From JACCTH01 sp050741915 (GTDB taxonomy: Bacteria; Actinomycetota; Acidimicrobiia; Spongiisociales; ZC4RG35): a stretch of DNA of 64,000 nucleotides. A program made the position numbers and the translations under genes. The stretch covers positions 65,101 through 129,100 of the forward strand of contig JBOGEX010000089.1 in assembly GCA_050741915.1 (NCBI GenBank), given 5' to 3'. The notes beneath the pieces are model-generated. The model worked only from the letters and a program-made list of their open reading frames with translations, ran no database searches and was not told the origin of the DNA. This document shows, piece by piece, positions 7,937 through 17,095 of this stretch (positions are counted from its first letter, which is position 1; the number at the start of each line of letters is the position of its first letter).

Positions 7937-8493
7937 GGTCGCTCCGTTTCGTCTCCGTATTGTTGCGCATAGCGCAGGAGATGGCTGTCACCGTATCGAT
8001 AAGTCGCCTGCAGGTGCCAGCCGATCGGCGCAGGCGGGACGGGGCTCGTCCGTCGTCGATGGACCACCAATTCGGCGGTGCCCAATCGTCCCGCGGTCCG
8101 GATCTCGTTTGCAACTGCTTCGTCGGATAGCGACCACGGGGGATCCACGAAGACAACCTCAAACGGGCCGATGGCAGAAGCGAGGAAGTCGCCGACAGGA
8201 CGATCGATCACGGCAGCTTTCTCGGTGAGACCCAGGTTCGCCAGATTTTCACGGAGAGCCATCAGAGCTTTCCGGCCATTTTCGACGAAGGTGGCGCTCG
8301 CTGCGCCTCTCGATAAGGCCTCGATGCCGATGGTCCCGGCACCGGCGTAGAGGTCGAGCATCCGGGCACCGACCACCTTCTGACCTATGGCCGAGAAGAT
8401 GCCTTCCTTGGCCCGGTCGGTGAGCGGCCTTGTGTCCCGGGTGTCGGGGCCGACCAAGCGGCGGCCCTTGGCCGAACCGGCGATCACGCGCAT
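7933..8493 (-). CDS. rsmD: 16S rRNA (guanine966-N2)-methyltransferase
   Basis: ATG 8493 gives 186 residues starting MRVIAGSAKGRRL, the hallmark N-terminus. The SAM-binding motif LDLYAGAGTIGIEALSRGA lies at about 45-63 and the catalytic motif is DPPW near 122, where many homologues have DPPF or DPPY. The rsmD-coaD pair is conserved across bacteria. A much longer open frame upstream overlaps recG antisense-fashion and lacks similarity, so it was rejected. A dispersed repeat lies between this start and the recG stop. Confidence 0.93.
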   Translation of the reverse strand: MRVIAGSAKGRRLVGPDTRDTRPLTDRAKEGIFSAIGQKVVGARMLDLYAGAGTIGIEALSRGAASATFVENGRKALMALRENLANLGLTEKAAVIDRPVGDFLASAIGPFEVVFVDPPWSLSDEAVANEIRTAGRLGTAELVVHRRRTSPVPPAPIGWHLQATYRYGDSHLLRYAQQYGDETERP

Positions 8494-8501
8494 TGCTTCG
8501 T

Positions 8502-8553
8502 GTTCTCTGGGCCGTAGGCGTCGGTTTCGCCGGCTAACAACCCTGGGTTCGCA
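8502..8553. repeat. Dispersed intergenic hairpin repeat, copy A
   Basis: About 52 bp lie between the recG stop and the rsmD start. The core can fold as GCCG-TA-GGCG ... CGCC-GGC with a TCGGTTT loop, followed by the short palindrome AACCC-W-GGGTT. A 27-bp core is identical to copy C (49378-49428, opposite strand), and copy B (37033-37083) keeps the hairpin with changed stem bases. It may modulate recG-rsmD readthrough. Confidence 0.75.
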
Positions 8554-8557
8554 AATG

Positions 8558-10720
8558 TCAGGATTTGAGGAGCCATTCCACCTTTTCGCCCAGGAGGGCG
8601 CGGATCTCGTCTTTGAGCTCATCGTGATCAGCGAGGTCGGGGTCATCGGCGACCAGGGCGAACGCCACGCGACGGGCGACGAAAAGCTCTCGATGATCAC
8701 GGATGATGTTGGCGAGCTTGAGATCGACCATCCCCGATTGCCGTGCTCCAAACACGGTGCCCTGGCCTCTCAAGTCAAGGTCGATCTCGGCCAGGCGAAA
8801 ACCGTCGTTGGTATCGGCCATAGCCGCAATTCTCGCCTTTCCTTCCGGAGTTGATGGCTCAGCGATGAGAATGCAACGACCGGGGTGCTCTCCGCGGCCG
8901 ACCCTACCTCGCAGCTGATGGAGTTGGGAGAGTCCGAACCGATCGGCATCTTCGATAACGATGACGGTGGCATTGGCTACGTCGATGCCCACCTCGATGA
9001 CAGTGGTCGAGACCAACACATCGATCCCGCCCCGGCGAAAGGACGACATCACTGCTTCCTTGTCGATCGAAGCCAGCTGGCCATGGATAAGCCCCACTCG
9101 CAGGTCCGAGAACACCTTCGAAAGACGGTCGAACTCGGCTGTGGCCGAGGCGAGCTCGATCTTCTCGCTCTCGTCGACCAGAGGACAAACGACGAACCCT
9201 TGCCGGCCTGCCGCCACCTCAGCCCGGACGACCTTCCAAGCCTCGGCCTGACGTGTCTTCGTCACGACCGTGGTATCCACCGGCGATCGTCCCGGTGGCA
9301 TCTCATCGAGATGGGACACGTCGAGATCCCCATACAGAGTGATGGAGAGTGTCCGCGGAATCGGGGTGGCGGTCATGATCAGGAGGTCGGGGTCGGCCTC
9401 GGTCGCCTTGTCCTTCAAGAGCACGCGTTGTCCGACCCCGAATCGGTGCTGCTCATCCACTACTGCTATCGCCAGATCGCCAAAGGTCACGCCTTCCTGG
9501 ATCAGGGCGTGCGTTCCGATCACCAAATCGACTTTGCCCGACGCAATCGCGCCCAGAGTCTCCGATTTGGTGACCGTCGGGTCGTAATTCGTCCGTACCT
9601 GGGCCGAGGTCAGCAAGGCGATTCTCACCGGCCAATCCGACGTCGGGACGGCGAAGAGACTCTCCATGCCTAATCGGTTTTCGCCGCCGGGAGAAAGGCC
9701 CGCCCGCTCCAGAAAACTTCGGATGCCGAGGAAGTGTTGTCCGGCCAGCACCTCGGTGGGAGCCATCACCGCCGCCTGCGATCCACCCGAAACCGCCTCC
9801 AGCATCGCCGCCACCGCCACGACCGTCTTTCCCGATCCGACCTCCCCTTGCAGGAGCCGGTGCATGGCGTGGTTGGCGCTGAGGTCGGAGCGAATCTCTG
9901 CCAGCACCCGCCGCTGGGCATCGGTCAGCACGTAAGGCAAGCCGGCCAGAAACCGTTCTGCTAATGCTCCGCCCACCGCGTGTGAGCGGCCCCTCGACTC
10001 GGCGATCTGCTGACGCTTTTGCAGGGCCAGGGCGAGCTCGAGCCGGAAGAGCTCGTCGAAGATAAGCCGTCGCCGGGCACTGTCGACGTCACCTGGTCCT
10101 GTCGGGAAGTGAATCAGGTTGTAGGCATCCTCTCGATCAAGAAGATCCAGTTCCTCCTTTATGGACTCAGGAATCGGATCGCTCATCGGCGCCAACCGTC
10201 GCAAAGAGTCATGGATCCATCGACGAACAGAGCCCGGCTGGACGCCTTTCACGCCGGGATAGATCGGGACCAATCGCCCAGTGGTGAGACCCTCGATGGG
10301 CCGGTCGAGAACGTCGACCGTCGGGCTCGACATCCGGAGCTTGCCCCTGAATCGTTCGATCTTTCCCGAGGCCGCGATCTCGGTGCCTTCACTGAGTTGC
10401 CGGTATCGAAACGGCTGGTTGAAGAAGACCAACGAGACGTAGCCGGTGCCATCGCCGATAGTCGATTCGACGATGAGCAATCCCTTTCGTGGTCTCCGGC
10501 TGCTGGTCTTGGTGACCTTGCCAACGGCGGTCACCTCCTCGTTGACCGGCAATAGGGCGAGCTGTTCGTGACGCGTTCGATCTATGTAACGCCGAGGGAA
10601 CACCGCGATGAGGTCGGCGATGGTCTTGATCCCCGCTCTGCGCAGCGAGCTCCCACGACCGTTGCCCACACCGCTCACCTTCTCGACCTCGATGCCGGAA
10701 AGCTTGGCCAGTGACGCCAC
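8558..10720 (-). CDS. recG: ATP-dependent DNA helicase RecG
   Basis: This 720-residue branched-DNA helicase remodels stalled forks and Holliday junctions. It has an N-terminal wedge/OB domain (about 1-240), superfamily 2 motifs with Walker A GEVGSGKT near 294 and the DEAH-like box VVDEQHRFG near 400, motif III TATPIPRT near 432, and motif VI QLRGRVGRGEH near 610. The start is GTG. It is divergent from rpmB, with 70 bp between them that must hold both promoters, and it heads the minus-strand run to rnc. Confidence 0.95.
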   Translation of the reverse strand: MASLAKLSGIEVEKVSGVGNGRGSSLRRAGIKTIADLIAVFPRRYIDRTRHEQLALLPVNEEVTAVGKVTKTSSRRPRKGLLIVESTIGDGTGYVSLVFFNQPFRYRQLSEGTEIAASGKIERFRGKLRMSSPTVDVLDRPIEGLTTGRLVPIYPGVKGVQPGSVRRWIHDSLRRLAPMSDPIPESIKEELDLLDREDAYNLIHFPTGPGDVDSARRRLIFDELFRLELALALQKRQQIAESRGRSHAVGGALAERFLAGLPYVLTDAQRRVLAEIRSDLSANHAMHRLLQGEVGSGKTVVAVAAMLEAVSGGSQAAVMAPTEVLAGQHFLGIRSFLERAGLSPGGENRLGMESLFAVPTSDWPVRIALLTSAQVRTNYDPTVTKSETLGAIASGKVDLVIGTHALIQEGVTFGDLAIAVVDEQHRFGVGQRVLLKDKATEADPDLLIMTATPIPRTLSITLYGDLDVSHLDEMPPGRSPVDTTVVTKTRQAEAWKVVRAEVAAGRQGFVVCPLVDESEKIELASATAEFDRLSKVFSDLRVGLIHGQLASIDKEAVMSSFRRGGIDVLVSTTVIEVGIDVANATVIVIEDADRFGLSQLHQLRGRVGRGEHPGRCILIAEPSTPEGKARIAAMADTNDGFRLAEIDLDLRGQGTVFGARQSGMVDLKLANIIRDHRELFVARRVAFALVADDPDLADHDELKDEIRALLGEKVEWLLKS

Positions 10721-10790
10721 CGCGCCAAGGTATACGAACTACTGGCCGATTACTGGTCGAAGCCGCTCCCGAGCTAATCTCCAATGATTG

Positions 10791-10979
10791 ATGTCCTACC
10801 GCTGTGAGGTGTGCGGTAAGGAGCCGAGCTACGGACGCACCGTCAGCTTCTCGCACAAGCGCAACAACCGGCGCTGGCTCCCGAATATCCAGGTGGTCCG
10901 TGTCAAGCACGGGTCGAATACCCGCCGCGCCCGAATCTGCACCTCATGCATTCGCGCCGGGAAGGTGGAGAAGGTTTAG
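10791..10979 (+). CDS. rpmB: Ribosomal protein bL28
   Basis: ATG 10791 gives 62 residues starting MSYRCEVCGKEPSYGRTVSF. CxxC pairs at CEVC (near 5-8) and CTSC (near 51) show the zinc-ribbon form of L28. The HKRNNRRWLPNIQ segment is typical. A TAATCT box at 10775-10780 sits so close to the start that a leaderless or very short leader is likely; no Shine-Dalgarno is visible. A TTG just upstream is in frame but adds only one residue. Confidence 0.93.
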   Translation: MSYRCEVCGKEPSYGRTVSFSHKRNNRRWLPNIQVVRVKHGSNTRRARICTSCIRAGKVEKV

Positions 10980-10982
10980 AAC

Positions 10983-11195
10983 GTGCAGGGAGTCGTCAAG
11001 CTGTACGACCCCGTAACCGGAGCCGGCGTCATCGTTCGTGACGACGACCGATCTGAGGTCTACCTCCAGCCGGGAGCCCTCGACGGCTCGATCTTTCGCA
11101 CCCTGCGACAGGGCCAGCGCATCGTCTTCGACATCGACGAAAGGGACGGGCGACCATTCGCCAAATCGGTCCGCATCGGCTCCGACGGCTACTGA
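10983..11195 (+). CDS. Small cold-shock-domain-like protein
   Basis: The GTG start 4 bp after the rpmB stop gives 70 residues. The pattern GVVKLYDPVTGAGVIVRDDD, then QPGALD, GQRIVFDI and GRPFAKSV, matches a cold-shock OB fold (strands beta1-beta5). The classic RNP1 KGFGFI is degraded to GAGVIV. It is probably a single-stranded nucleic-acid-binding protein co-transcribed with rpmB, but the divergence from canonical Csp makes the function uncertain. Confidence 0.7.
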   Translation: MQGVVKLYDPVTGAGVIVRDDDRSEVYLQPGALDGSIFRTLRQGQRIVFDIDERDGRPFAKSVRIGSDGY

Positions 11196-11268
11196 TCCGC
11201 CGCCAAGACGCGTCGCGGCCCCTGTCGGTATAGTCGCTGAAACACAGCCCCAACCGTTAGGAGCTTTT

Positions 11269-11502
11269 GTGGTTCAGGCATTCGTGCTCATCCAGACCGA
11301 AGTGGGCAAGGCCGCTTATGTCGCCGAGCAAGTTCGCACCATTCAAGGTGTCGAATCGGCCGACGATGTCACCGGGCCCTACGACGTCATCGTCAAGGCC
11401 TCCGCCCCCGATGTCGACGCCCTCGGAAAACTGGTAGTTGCTCGGATCCAATCGATCGAAGGAATCACCCGGACCCTCACCTGCCCGGTAGTTCACCTCT
11501 AG
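11269..11502 (+). CDS. Stand-alone Lrp/AsnC ligand-binding (RAM) domain protein
   Basis: GTG 11269 follows AGGAG at 11259-11263 and gives 77 residues with no DNA-binding domain. The sequence AFVLIQTEVGKAAYVAEQV ... GPYDVIVKA ... LTCPVVHL is the alpha-beta RAM fold of Lrp/AsnC effector domains. Such stand-alone RAM proteins form oligomers and may bind amino acids or partner with full Lrp regulators. The specific ligand cannot be told. A longer frame upstream overlaps the previous gene out of frame and is not supported. Confidence 0.8.
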   Translation: MVQAFVLIQTEVGKAAYVAEQVRTIQGVESADDVTGPYDVIVKASAPDVDALGKLVVARIQSIEGITRTLTCPVVHL

Positions 11503-11571
11503 TCAATTTCTGATCCACACCGACCCCGAAGCCGGTGGGACCGGTTCGGGTCACGAGCCGCACGGATGGCT

Positions 11572-14529
11572 TCAGTGATTTGACTGCCTGTGGTCCTGCG
11601 TGCGCCCAGCTTGCAGATCGGCAACCACTGGCGTGGTCCCGAGGCGTTCGGCCAGAGTGGCCAGCATCGCCATCGCGACCTCAGGTCGTTCCTCGAGGAT
11701 TCCTTCCAGTTCCGAGACGCCGAGAGCCAATCCATGAACCCCCTCGGCGCCGGCAACCACATCGGCCGAGCGAGTCGCCCGCCGAAGGAGGGCCAGTTCT
11801 CCCACGTGTTCGCCGATGCCAAAAGTTCGAATCATGGTTTCCCGACCGCGTCGCACCTCCACCTCTCCGGCAACAATGACCAACATCTCATGGCCTGGGT
11901 CTCCCTCGTGATAGATGACCTCGCCCGCCTCGTATCGTCGTTCGGTGGTTACCAGAGCCACCCTCTCCAAGTCCTCGGGGTCGATCTCAGAAAACATCGC
12001 CACCCGCTGCAGAGCCAGTACCCGGTCGACGAGCGAAAGAAGTTGAGTCGATTCCATCCCAGTAGAGGGCCATCTTGACACGGCCTCCCTGACCAAGCCG
12101 GACGGGTCGCCCTCGACCGCCCTCCTCACGGACTCGATGTCGAATTGTGGGTCCTCGAACAAACAGCGCACCGCCAGAGCTCGAATCCATTCGTCATGAT
12201 CGTGGGCGAGGGCGCGGAGACTGGTTCTGGAATCGGGGACGGCGTCAGGAGGAACATCCTCAAGCAGCGGAATCAATCTCCGGACAGCAGACCTGCGGTC
12301 CATCGAATCCAACGCCTCCAGTGAGTACGCCCGAGTGTCGGGGTCCCGCGACCAAACCCCGCGCCGCAACCATGGCATTGCTTCTTCCATGTCGGGGACC
12401 TTGAAGGCGAGAAGCGCCCAGCGCTCGAGCCGCTGTTGACGCATTAGAAGGAGACGCCGAAGGTAGGAGAGGGTTGGGCTCGGATAGGCCTCCTTCAGGG
12501 CCAGATGATGTTGACGGAGAAATCGCGCTCTATCGACCTCGGCTGCGATCCAGGCAGCAAGGAGATCTGTTCCGAGGCCGGCCTCGGTCATGGCCACCAA
12601 CGCCGCCTCCGAAGCCCTTACCGACCCAGAGGCCAAGACGTCGGTCAAAGTAGCCACCGACCTTGGACTGGAGGCAAGGCTCGCGGCCGCAGCCGCCCGG
12701 ACCAGAATCGAGGAATCGTCGAGCATTGAGCGGAGGGTGCTAGTGCTGTCGGATCTAGGGGCCATGGCCCGAGCTGCGGCTGCTCGCACCTGCCGATCGG
12801 GATGCTCGGCAAAGGCAACAAGGGTTACCGCCGAGAGCGCTGGGTGCGAGGCAAGCGCCGACAACGCCGCTGTCACTATCGGTGCCTCGTTCGATGAGAG
12901 CATCTCATCGATCACCGGTCGCGCCTGATCGGAGGCAACCATGCCCGCACCTATCGATCGGACTATGGGGTCGGGGTCCGTCAGAACGATCTCCGCCAGC
13001 TCACCGAGGCTCTCCTCATTTCGGTCAAGAAGAGCGATCGCCGCCCTTCGGACGCGGCCGGACGAATCGGACAACATCGTGCGGGCGACTTCCCCCGAAG
13101 CGACGCTTTCTAGTGCGGCGACTCGCACCGCCGGGTTTGAGTCGGAAAGCGCCGGCGCTAGTAACTCGCGAGCCCTATCGGGTTGCAGGCGTCCCATGGT
13201 CCGGGCGGCGACAATCCGAGCGCCGGGCTGGGGGTCGTGGAGGGCGGTGACCAACGCCGCGAGGCCGTCGGCGTCGAGGGTTGGGCGCTGGGCACATGGA
13301 ACCGGGGGCGCAAAGACATCGACCATGCCTTGCCTCACGGCTTTGGCCAGGGCATCGGTGTAGGCCCGGCGCATCTTCAACACCAGCATCACTACGACGA
13401 TTGCCACCAACAGCCCGATGGTGCTGCTGGCGTCCGGCGAAAGAGTGGCAGCAACCATCAACAATCCTCCCGAGGCCATCGTCCCCAACTGCGTCGGAAC
13501 TCCGCTGATGAAAGCCATGACCTGGCTCCGCCGCCGGCCCGGAACAACGTTGAAAAGGGAGCTCCACGCCGTCCCTCCCAAGGCATTCACCCCCACCCAT
13601 TGTGCGCCCCTGACAATTGAGGCGGAAACGAGACTGAAAGAAACCAGCCAAAACCCAAAACCCACCAAATAGACAATTGGAACGATCAGGAGCGATGCGA
13701 CCACGCCGATCCGAGCGAACAAGCGATTGACCCCCCAAAGCGAGATCACGAAGGTCAGGGCGGTGGCAGCGGCTGAAAAGAGTCCGAGATAGCTAGCCAC
13801 CTGGGACTCGGTTCTAAAGGAATCGACCACGATCGCGCTAAACGGAAAGGCGACCAGAAAGAACAGGATCGAGAACGCTCCCGAGGCCCAAGTTAAAAGC
13901 CTGATCAATGAAGTGTTTCGGGTGACTTCGAAGCCGGCTTTGAGGTCCGCCAATATTCCGCTGGCGGGCGCTGGGCTTGATCGCCAGAAAAAGCGCCTGA
14001 CCCCGGCCGTCATGACGACGGCGCCGGCGCCGAGCAACCCGGCGTGGACCAGCAAGAGATTGTCGGTCCCGATCGCCGTCGCCAGAGGCCCGGTAAGGAC
14101 GTTGCCGATGATCCCCCCTCCGATTCCCGCACTGGCGAACAGGGGAAACAGCCGCTTGGCCTGGCGAGTGGTGCAAGCCTCTCCGGCCGCGTTCCACATG
14201 ACCGTGTAGGAGAGAAGAATCGCCGTCTGTGCTCCCAGCCAGATGGCGACATAGATCCCCGGCCATCCCGCCGACACCCCTATGCGCTCCAACAACACGA
14301 CCCCGGCCAACGAGGCCAGGAGCGGCGATAACCATCGAGCGGCTCCCAAGCGCCCTAGGCCAACCGTATATCCGAGAGTGGCGAGCATCAGGACTGGCCC
14401 GGAAACGAGAATCATTAGGGGGAGGAACTCGACTCCAAATCTGAGAAAGAAGAGAGTGTCGGCAGCATTCGCTCCCAGCCCCTGGCCCGCCTGAGTTAGC
14501 GCGAAGAGGCTGGCCATCCAACCGACCAT
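11572..14529 (-). CDS. Transporter-HEAT repeat-cyclic-nucleotide-binding fusion protein
   Basis: About 985 residues. Residues 1-400 are hydrophobic with about twelve helices and resemble the nucleotide-transporter/MFS group (ADTLFFLRFGVEFLPLMILV near the start). Residues about 430-820 are HEAT-like helical repeats with recurring R.AA..L units. Residues about 845-960 are a cyclic-nucleotide-binding domain whose phosphate cassette GELALLRRATRSA keeps the Glu and Arg that hold cAMP. The gene is divergent from an adenylate cyclase and the two probable start codons overlap within CATG at 14527-14530. Transport or signalling gated by cAMP is inferred. An upstream ATG (14559) would add 10 residues. 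Confidence 0.8.
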   Translation of the reverse strand: MVGWMASLFALTQAGQGLGANAADTLFFLRFGVEFLPLMILVSGPVLMLATLGYTVGLGRLGAARWLSPLLASLAGVVLLERIGVSAGWPGIYVAIWLGAQTAILLSYTVMWNAAGEACTTRQAKRLFPLFASAGIGGGIIGNVLTGPLATAIGTDNLLLVHAGLLGAGAVVMTAGVRRFFWRSSPAPASGILADLKAGFEVTRNTSLIRLLTWASGAFSILFFLVAFPFSAIVVDSFRTESQVASYLGLFSAAATALTFVISLWGVNRLFARIGVVASLLIVPIVYLVGFGFWLVSFSLVSASIVRGAQWVGVNALGGTAWSSLFNVVPGRRRSQVMAFISGVPTQLGTMASGGLLMVAATLSPDASSTIGLLVAIVVVMLVLKMRRAYTDALAKAVRQGMVDVFAPPVPCAQRPTLDADGLAALVTALHDPQPGARIVAARTMGRLQPDRARELLAPALSDSNPAVRVAALESVASGEVARTMLSDSSGRVRRAAIALLDRNEESLGELAEIVLTDPDPIVRSIGAGMVASDQARPVIDEMLSSNEAPIVTAALSALASHPALSAVTLVAFAEHPDRQVRAAAARAMAPRSDSTSTLRSMLDDSSILVRAAAAASLASSPRSVATLTDVLASGSVRASEAALVAMTEAGLGTDLLAAWIAAEVDRARFLRQHHLALKEAYPSPTLSYLRRLLLMRQQRLERWALLAFKVPDMEEAMPWLRRGVWSRDPDTRAYSLEALDSMDRRSAVRRLIPLLEDVPPDAVPDSRTSLRALAHDHDEWIRALAVRCLFEDPQFDIESVRRAVEGDPSGLVREAVSRWPSTGMESTQLLSLVDRVLALQRVAMFSEIDPEDLERVALVTTERRYEAGEVIYHEGDPGHEMLVIVAGEVEVRRGRETMIRTFGIGEHVGELALLRRATRSADVVAGAEGVHGLALGVSELEGILEERPEVAMAMLATLAERLGTTPVVADLQAGRTQDHRQSNH

Positions 14530-16537
14530 GCGACCTTCACCGGACCGGATGTCGACCACCGAGCGAGCCTACGATGCGACCGTGAGCGTCGCTGTCGATG
14601 ATCCTATCGCGTCGGGTCGAGAGGCTCTTGAGCGCCACGCCTGGGGGGAGGCGTTTGAAATCCTTTCCGAGGCCGATAGGACCAGATCCTTGTCCGGTGA
14701 AGGCCTCCACATGCTCGCCAACGCAGCCTGGTGGTCAGGACGGCCCGACGACGTCCTCAGCGCGGGCGAACGGGCATACCACACCTTCCTCGATGAAGGA
14801 GACCGCGCCGCTGCCATAGGGGTCGCTCTCGATCTGGTCCGTTCCTACGGCGCGCGGGGTGCGACTCACATTGCCGCTGGATGGCTTGCCAACGCCGAAC
14901 GCCTCGCAGCCGACGAGCCTGAGTCCTCAGCCCACGCCGATCTCGCGTGGATGCATGGCTTCGTAACCCTCCTCACCCAAGGCGACATCGAAACCGCCAT
15001 CTCATACTTCGATCGCGCGTTGGAGATTGCTCAACGCACCGGGAACCGGGCAACCGAGGTGATGAGCCTCCATGACAAGGGCCGCATCCTGTGCGGCCTG
15101 GGGCGCATGGCCGAGGGTCTCGCTCTTATCGACCAAGCGACCGCTGGGGTCGTAGCCGGCAACCTCGAGCCCTTCGCTACGGGATATGTCTACTGCGGAA
15201 CGATCGCCGTCAGCGCACAACGTGGCGACTATCGACGAGCCTCGGAATGGAATGATGCCACGACCCGCTGGTGCGAAAAGTTCTCGATCGGCGGATTCCC
15301 CGGAGTCTGTCGCGTTCACCGGGCCGAGATCACCCGGCTGCACGGCGGGTGGTCGCAGGCCGAGGAGCAAGCACGACTCGCCTGTGACGAACTGCCCAAG
15401 TTCAACTTCATGTTCGGCATGTTCTACGCCTATTACGAGATCGGAGAGGTACGGCGATTGATGGGCGACTTCAAGGGCGCCGAAGAGGCCTATGGACGCG
15501 CCCATGAGTTCGGACAGGATCCCCAGCCGGGATTGTCTCTGATGTACCTCGCCCAGGGAAAGCTCGAGGCCGCGGCCGCGGGGGTGCATCGCGCTTTGGC
15601 CGACACAACCGACAGACTTTCCAGGGCCAAGCTGCTGGCCGCCCAGGTCAAGATTGCCGTCGCGAGCCGGGACCTCGACACCGCTGGCAAAGCATCAACC
15701 GAACTCGATGAAATCGCCGCCGAGGTGGATACAACGGCGTTGGCAGCGCACGCCTCCGAGGCCCGCGGAACCGTTGCTCTGGCGACGTCGGATCTCGAGC
15801 AGTCGGTCAAGCACCTGAGGGCAGCCTTGAAGGGCTGGCAAGAGATCGAGCTTCCATACGAAGTTGCGCACGTTCGAGCATTACTCGCCCAGGCGTATCA
15901 CGCCTTCGGGGATCGCGAAGGCGCTTTGCTGGAGTTGCGAAGCGGCCGAGAAGGATTCGAACGACTGGGAGCCGCCTGGGACTTGGAAACAACGGCGGGA
16001 CTTCTCGGGGAACTCACTGGTACGGCTTATGAGCGAGTCAAGCGCGCCTTCGTCTTCACGGACATCGTGAAGTCGACCGACCTGGTGAGGGCCATCGGCG
16101 ACGAGGCCTGGGAAGATCTTCTCCGTTGGCACGATTCGACCTTGCGCTCTCTGTTCGCCTCTCATGCTGGAGAGGTTGCTCACCACACCGGCGATGGTTT
16201 CTTCGCCACGTTTGCCACCGCCGACCGGGCCATTGCCTGCGCGATCGCCGTCCAACAAGCCCTTGCGGAGCATCGCCGGCAGACGGGGTTCTCCCCTTCA
16301 GTTCGGATCGGGGTTCACTGTGCCGAAGGTACTCGCCGAGGTCAGGATTACAGCGGGAGCGAGGTTCACACCGCCGCCCGCATTGCCGCCGAGGCGGAAG
16401 GGTGGGAGATCCTGGTGAGTGAAGAGACCTTCAATGAAACGTCGGGGACTTTCAAGCTCGCCAACGTCCGCCCAGTCGATCTCAGAGGCATCGACCAGCC
16501 GGTCAGCGTCGGCAGGATTGAATGGCGCCCGGCCTGA
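14528..16537 (+). CDS. TPR-repeat class III adenylate/guanylate cyclase
   Basis: 669 residues from ATG 14528; a later ATG (14549) or GTG (14581) is possible. Residues about 30-490 are TPR-like helical repeats. The C-terminal cyclase domain (about 500-665) has the first metal Asp in FTDIVKSTDLV, the second in HTGDGFFATF and the VRIGVHCAEG strand. The transition-state Asn position reads His in SEVHTAARIA, while the Arg is kept. It probably makes cAMP in the cytoplasm under control of protein partners bound by the TPRs. The divergent neighbour has a cNMP-binding domain, a natural effector. Confidence 0.85.
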   Translation: MRPSPDRMSTTERAYDATVSVAVDDPIASGREALERHAWGEAFEILSEADRTRSLSGEGLHMLANAAWWSGRPDDVLSAGERAYHTFLDEGDRAAAIGVALDLVRSYGARGATHIAAGWLANAERLAADEPESSAHADLAWMHGFVTLLTQGDIETAISYFDRALEIAQRTGNRATEVMSLHDKGRILCGLGRMAEGLALIDQATAGVVAGNLEPFATGYVYCGTIAVSAQRGDYRRASEWNDATTRWCEKFSIGGFPGVCRVHRAEITRLHGGWSQAEEQARLACDELPKFNFMFGMFYAYYEIGEVRRLMGDFKGAEEAYGRAHEFGQDPQPGLSLMYLAQGKLEAAAAGVHRALADTTDRLSRAKLLAAQVKIAVASRDLDTAGKASTELDEIAAEVDTTALAAHASEARGTVALATSDLEQSVKHLRAALKGWQEIELPYEVAHVRALLAQAYHAFGDREGALLELRSGREGFERLGAAWDLETTAGLLGELTGTAYERVKRAFVFTDIVKSTDLVRAIGDEAWEDLLRWHDSTLRSLFASHAGEVAHHTGDGFFATFATADRAIACAIAVQQALAEHRRQTGFSPSVRIGVHCAEGTRRGQDYSGSEVHTAARIAAEAEGWEILVSEETFNETSGTFKLANVRPVDLRGIDQPVSVGRIEWRPA

Positions 16538-16649
16538 TCTAAGGACGTCTGCCTCCAGTGCTGGATCAATTCAGCAAATGGGGCAATGTTTCTAGGGGCA
16601 GTCAGGCTCGGTGCATCTAACGTCTCGCCCAGTCGTTGAAGGAGGGAGC

Positions 16650-17072
16650 ATGGAACTCGAGGTCTCCACGGTGATCGATCGCCCTACATCCACTGTATGG
16701 GACTTCTGTGCCGTTCATCACATCGAGAACCATCCCCGGTGGGACCCGAGTGTGGAACTGGAAGCCACGTCGGACGATCCCATTGGCGTCGGCACCATCA
16801 TCAAACGCCGCACCAACCGTTTCGGGAACACCACCGAGGGAACGATGGAGATAATCGAGGTCCAACCGGAGAGGGTGATGCGATCCAAGACCCAAGATGG
16901 ACCGATGACGATTTACGGCAAGCTCCTTCTCTAAGCTCTAGGGGACAACCAGACCAGGCTCGTTATGGGCGGTGAGTTCCCCGACATGGATGATTCCATG
17001 AAGGAGAAAATCCGGCCGCTGATGGAGCGAAGCGCCGCCAACATCAAATCGCTGATCGAGTCTGAAACCTGA
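16650..17072 (+). pseudogene. SRPBCC-family protein with in-frame stop codon
   Basis: ATG 16650 follows GGAGGGAG. The frame encodes a START/SRPBCC-like protein (MELEVSTVIDRPTSTVWDF at the start) but hits TAA at 16932-16934 after 94 codons. The same frame continues without further stops for 45 codons to TGA 17070-17072, and that continuation has the expected C-terminal helix (MKEKIRPLMERSAANIKSL). A full-length protein would be 140 residues, normal for the family. A single nonsense change or sequencing error is the simplest explanation. The truncated product would lose the C-terminal helix that closes the ligand cavity. Confidence 0.75.
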
Positions 17073-17095
17073 GGGCTAAAAGAGGCTTACGCGCG

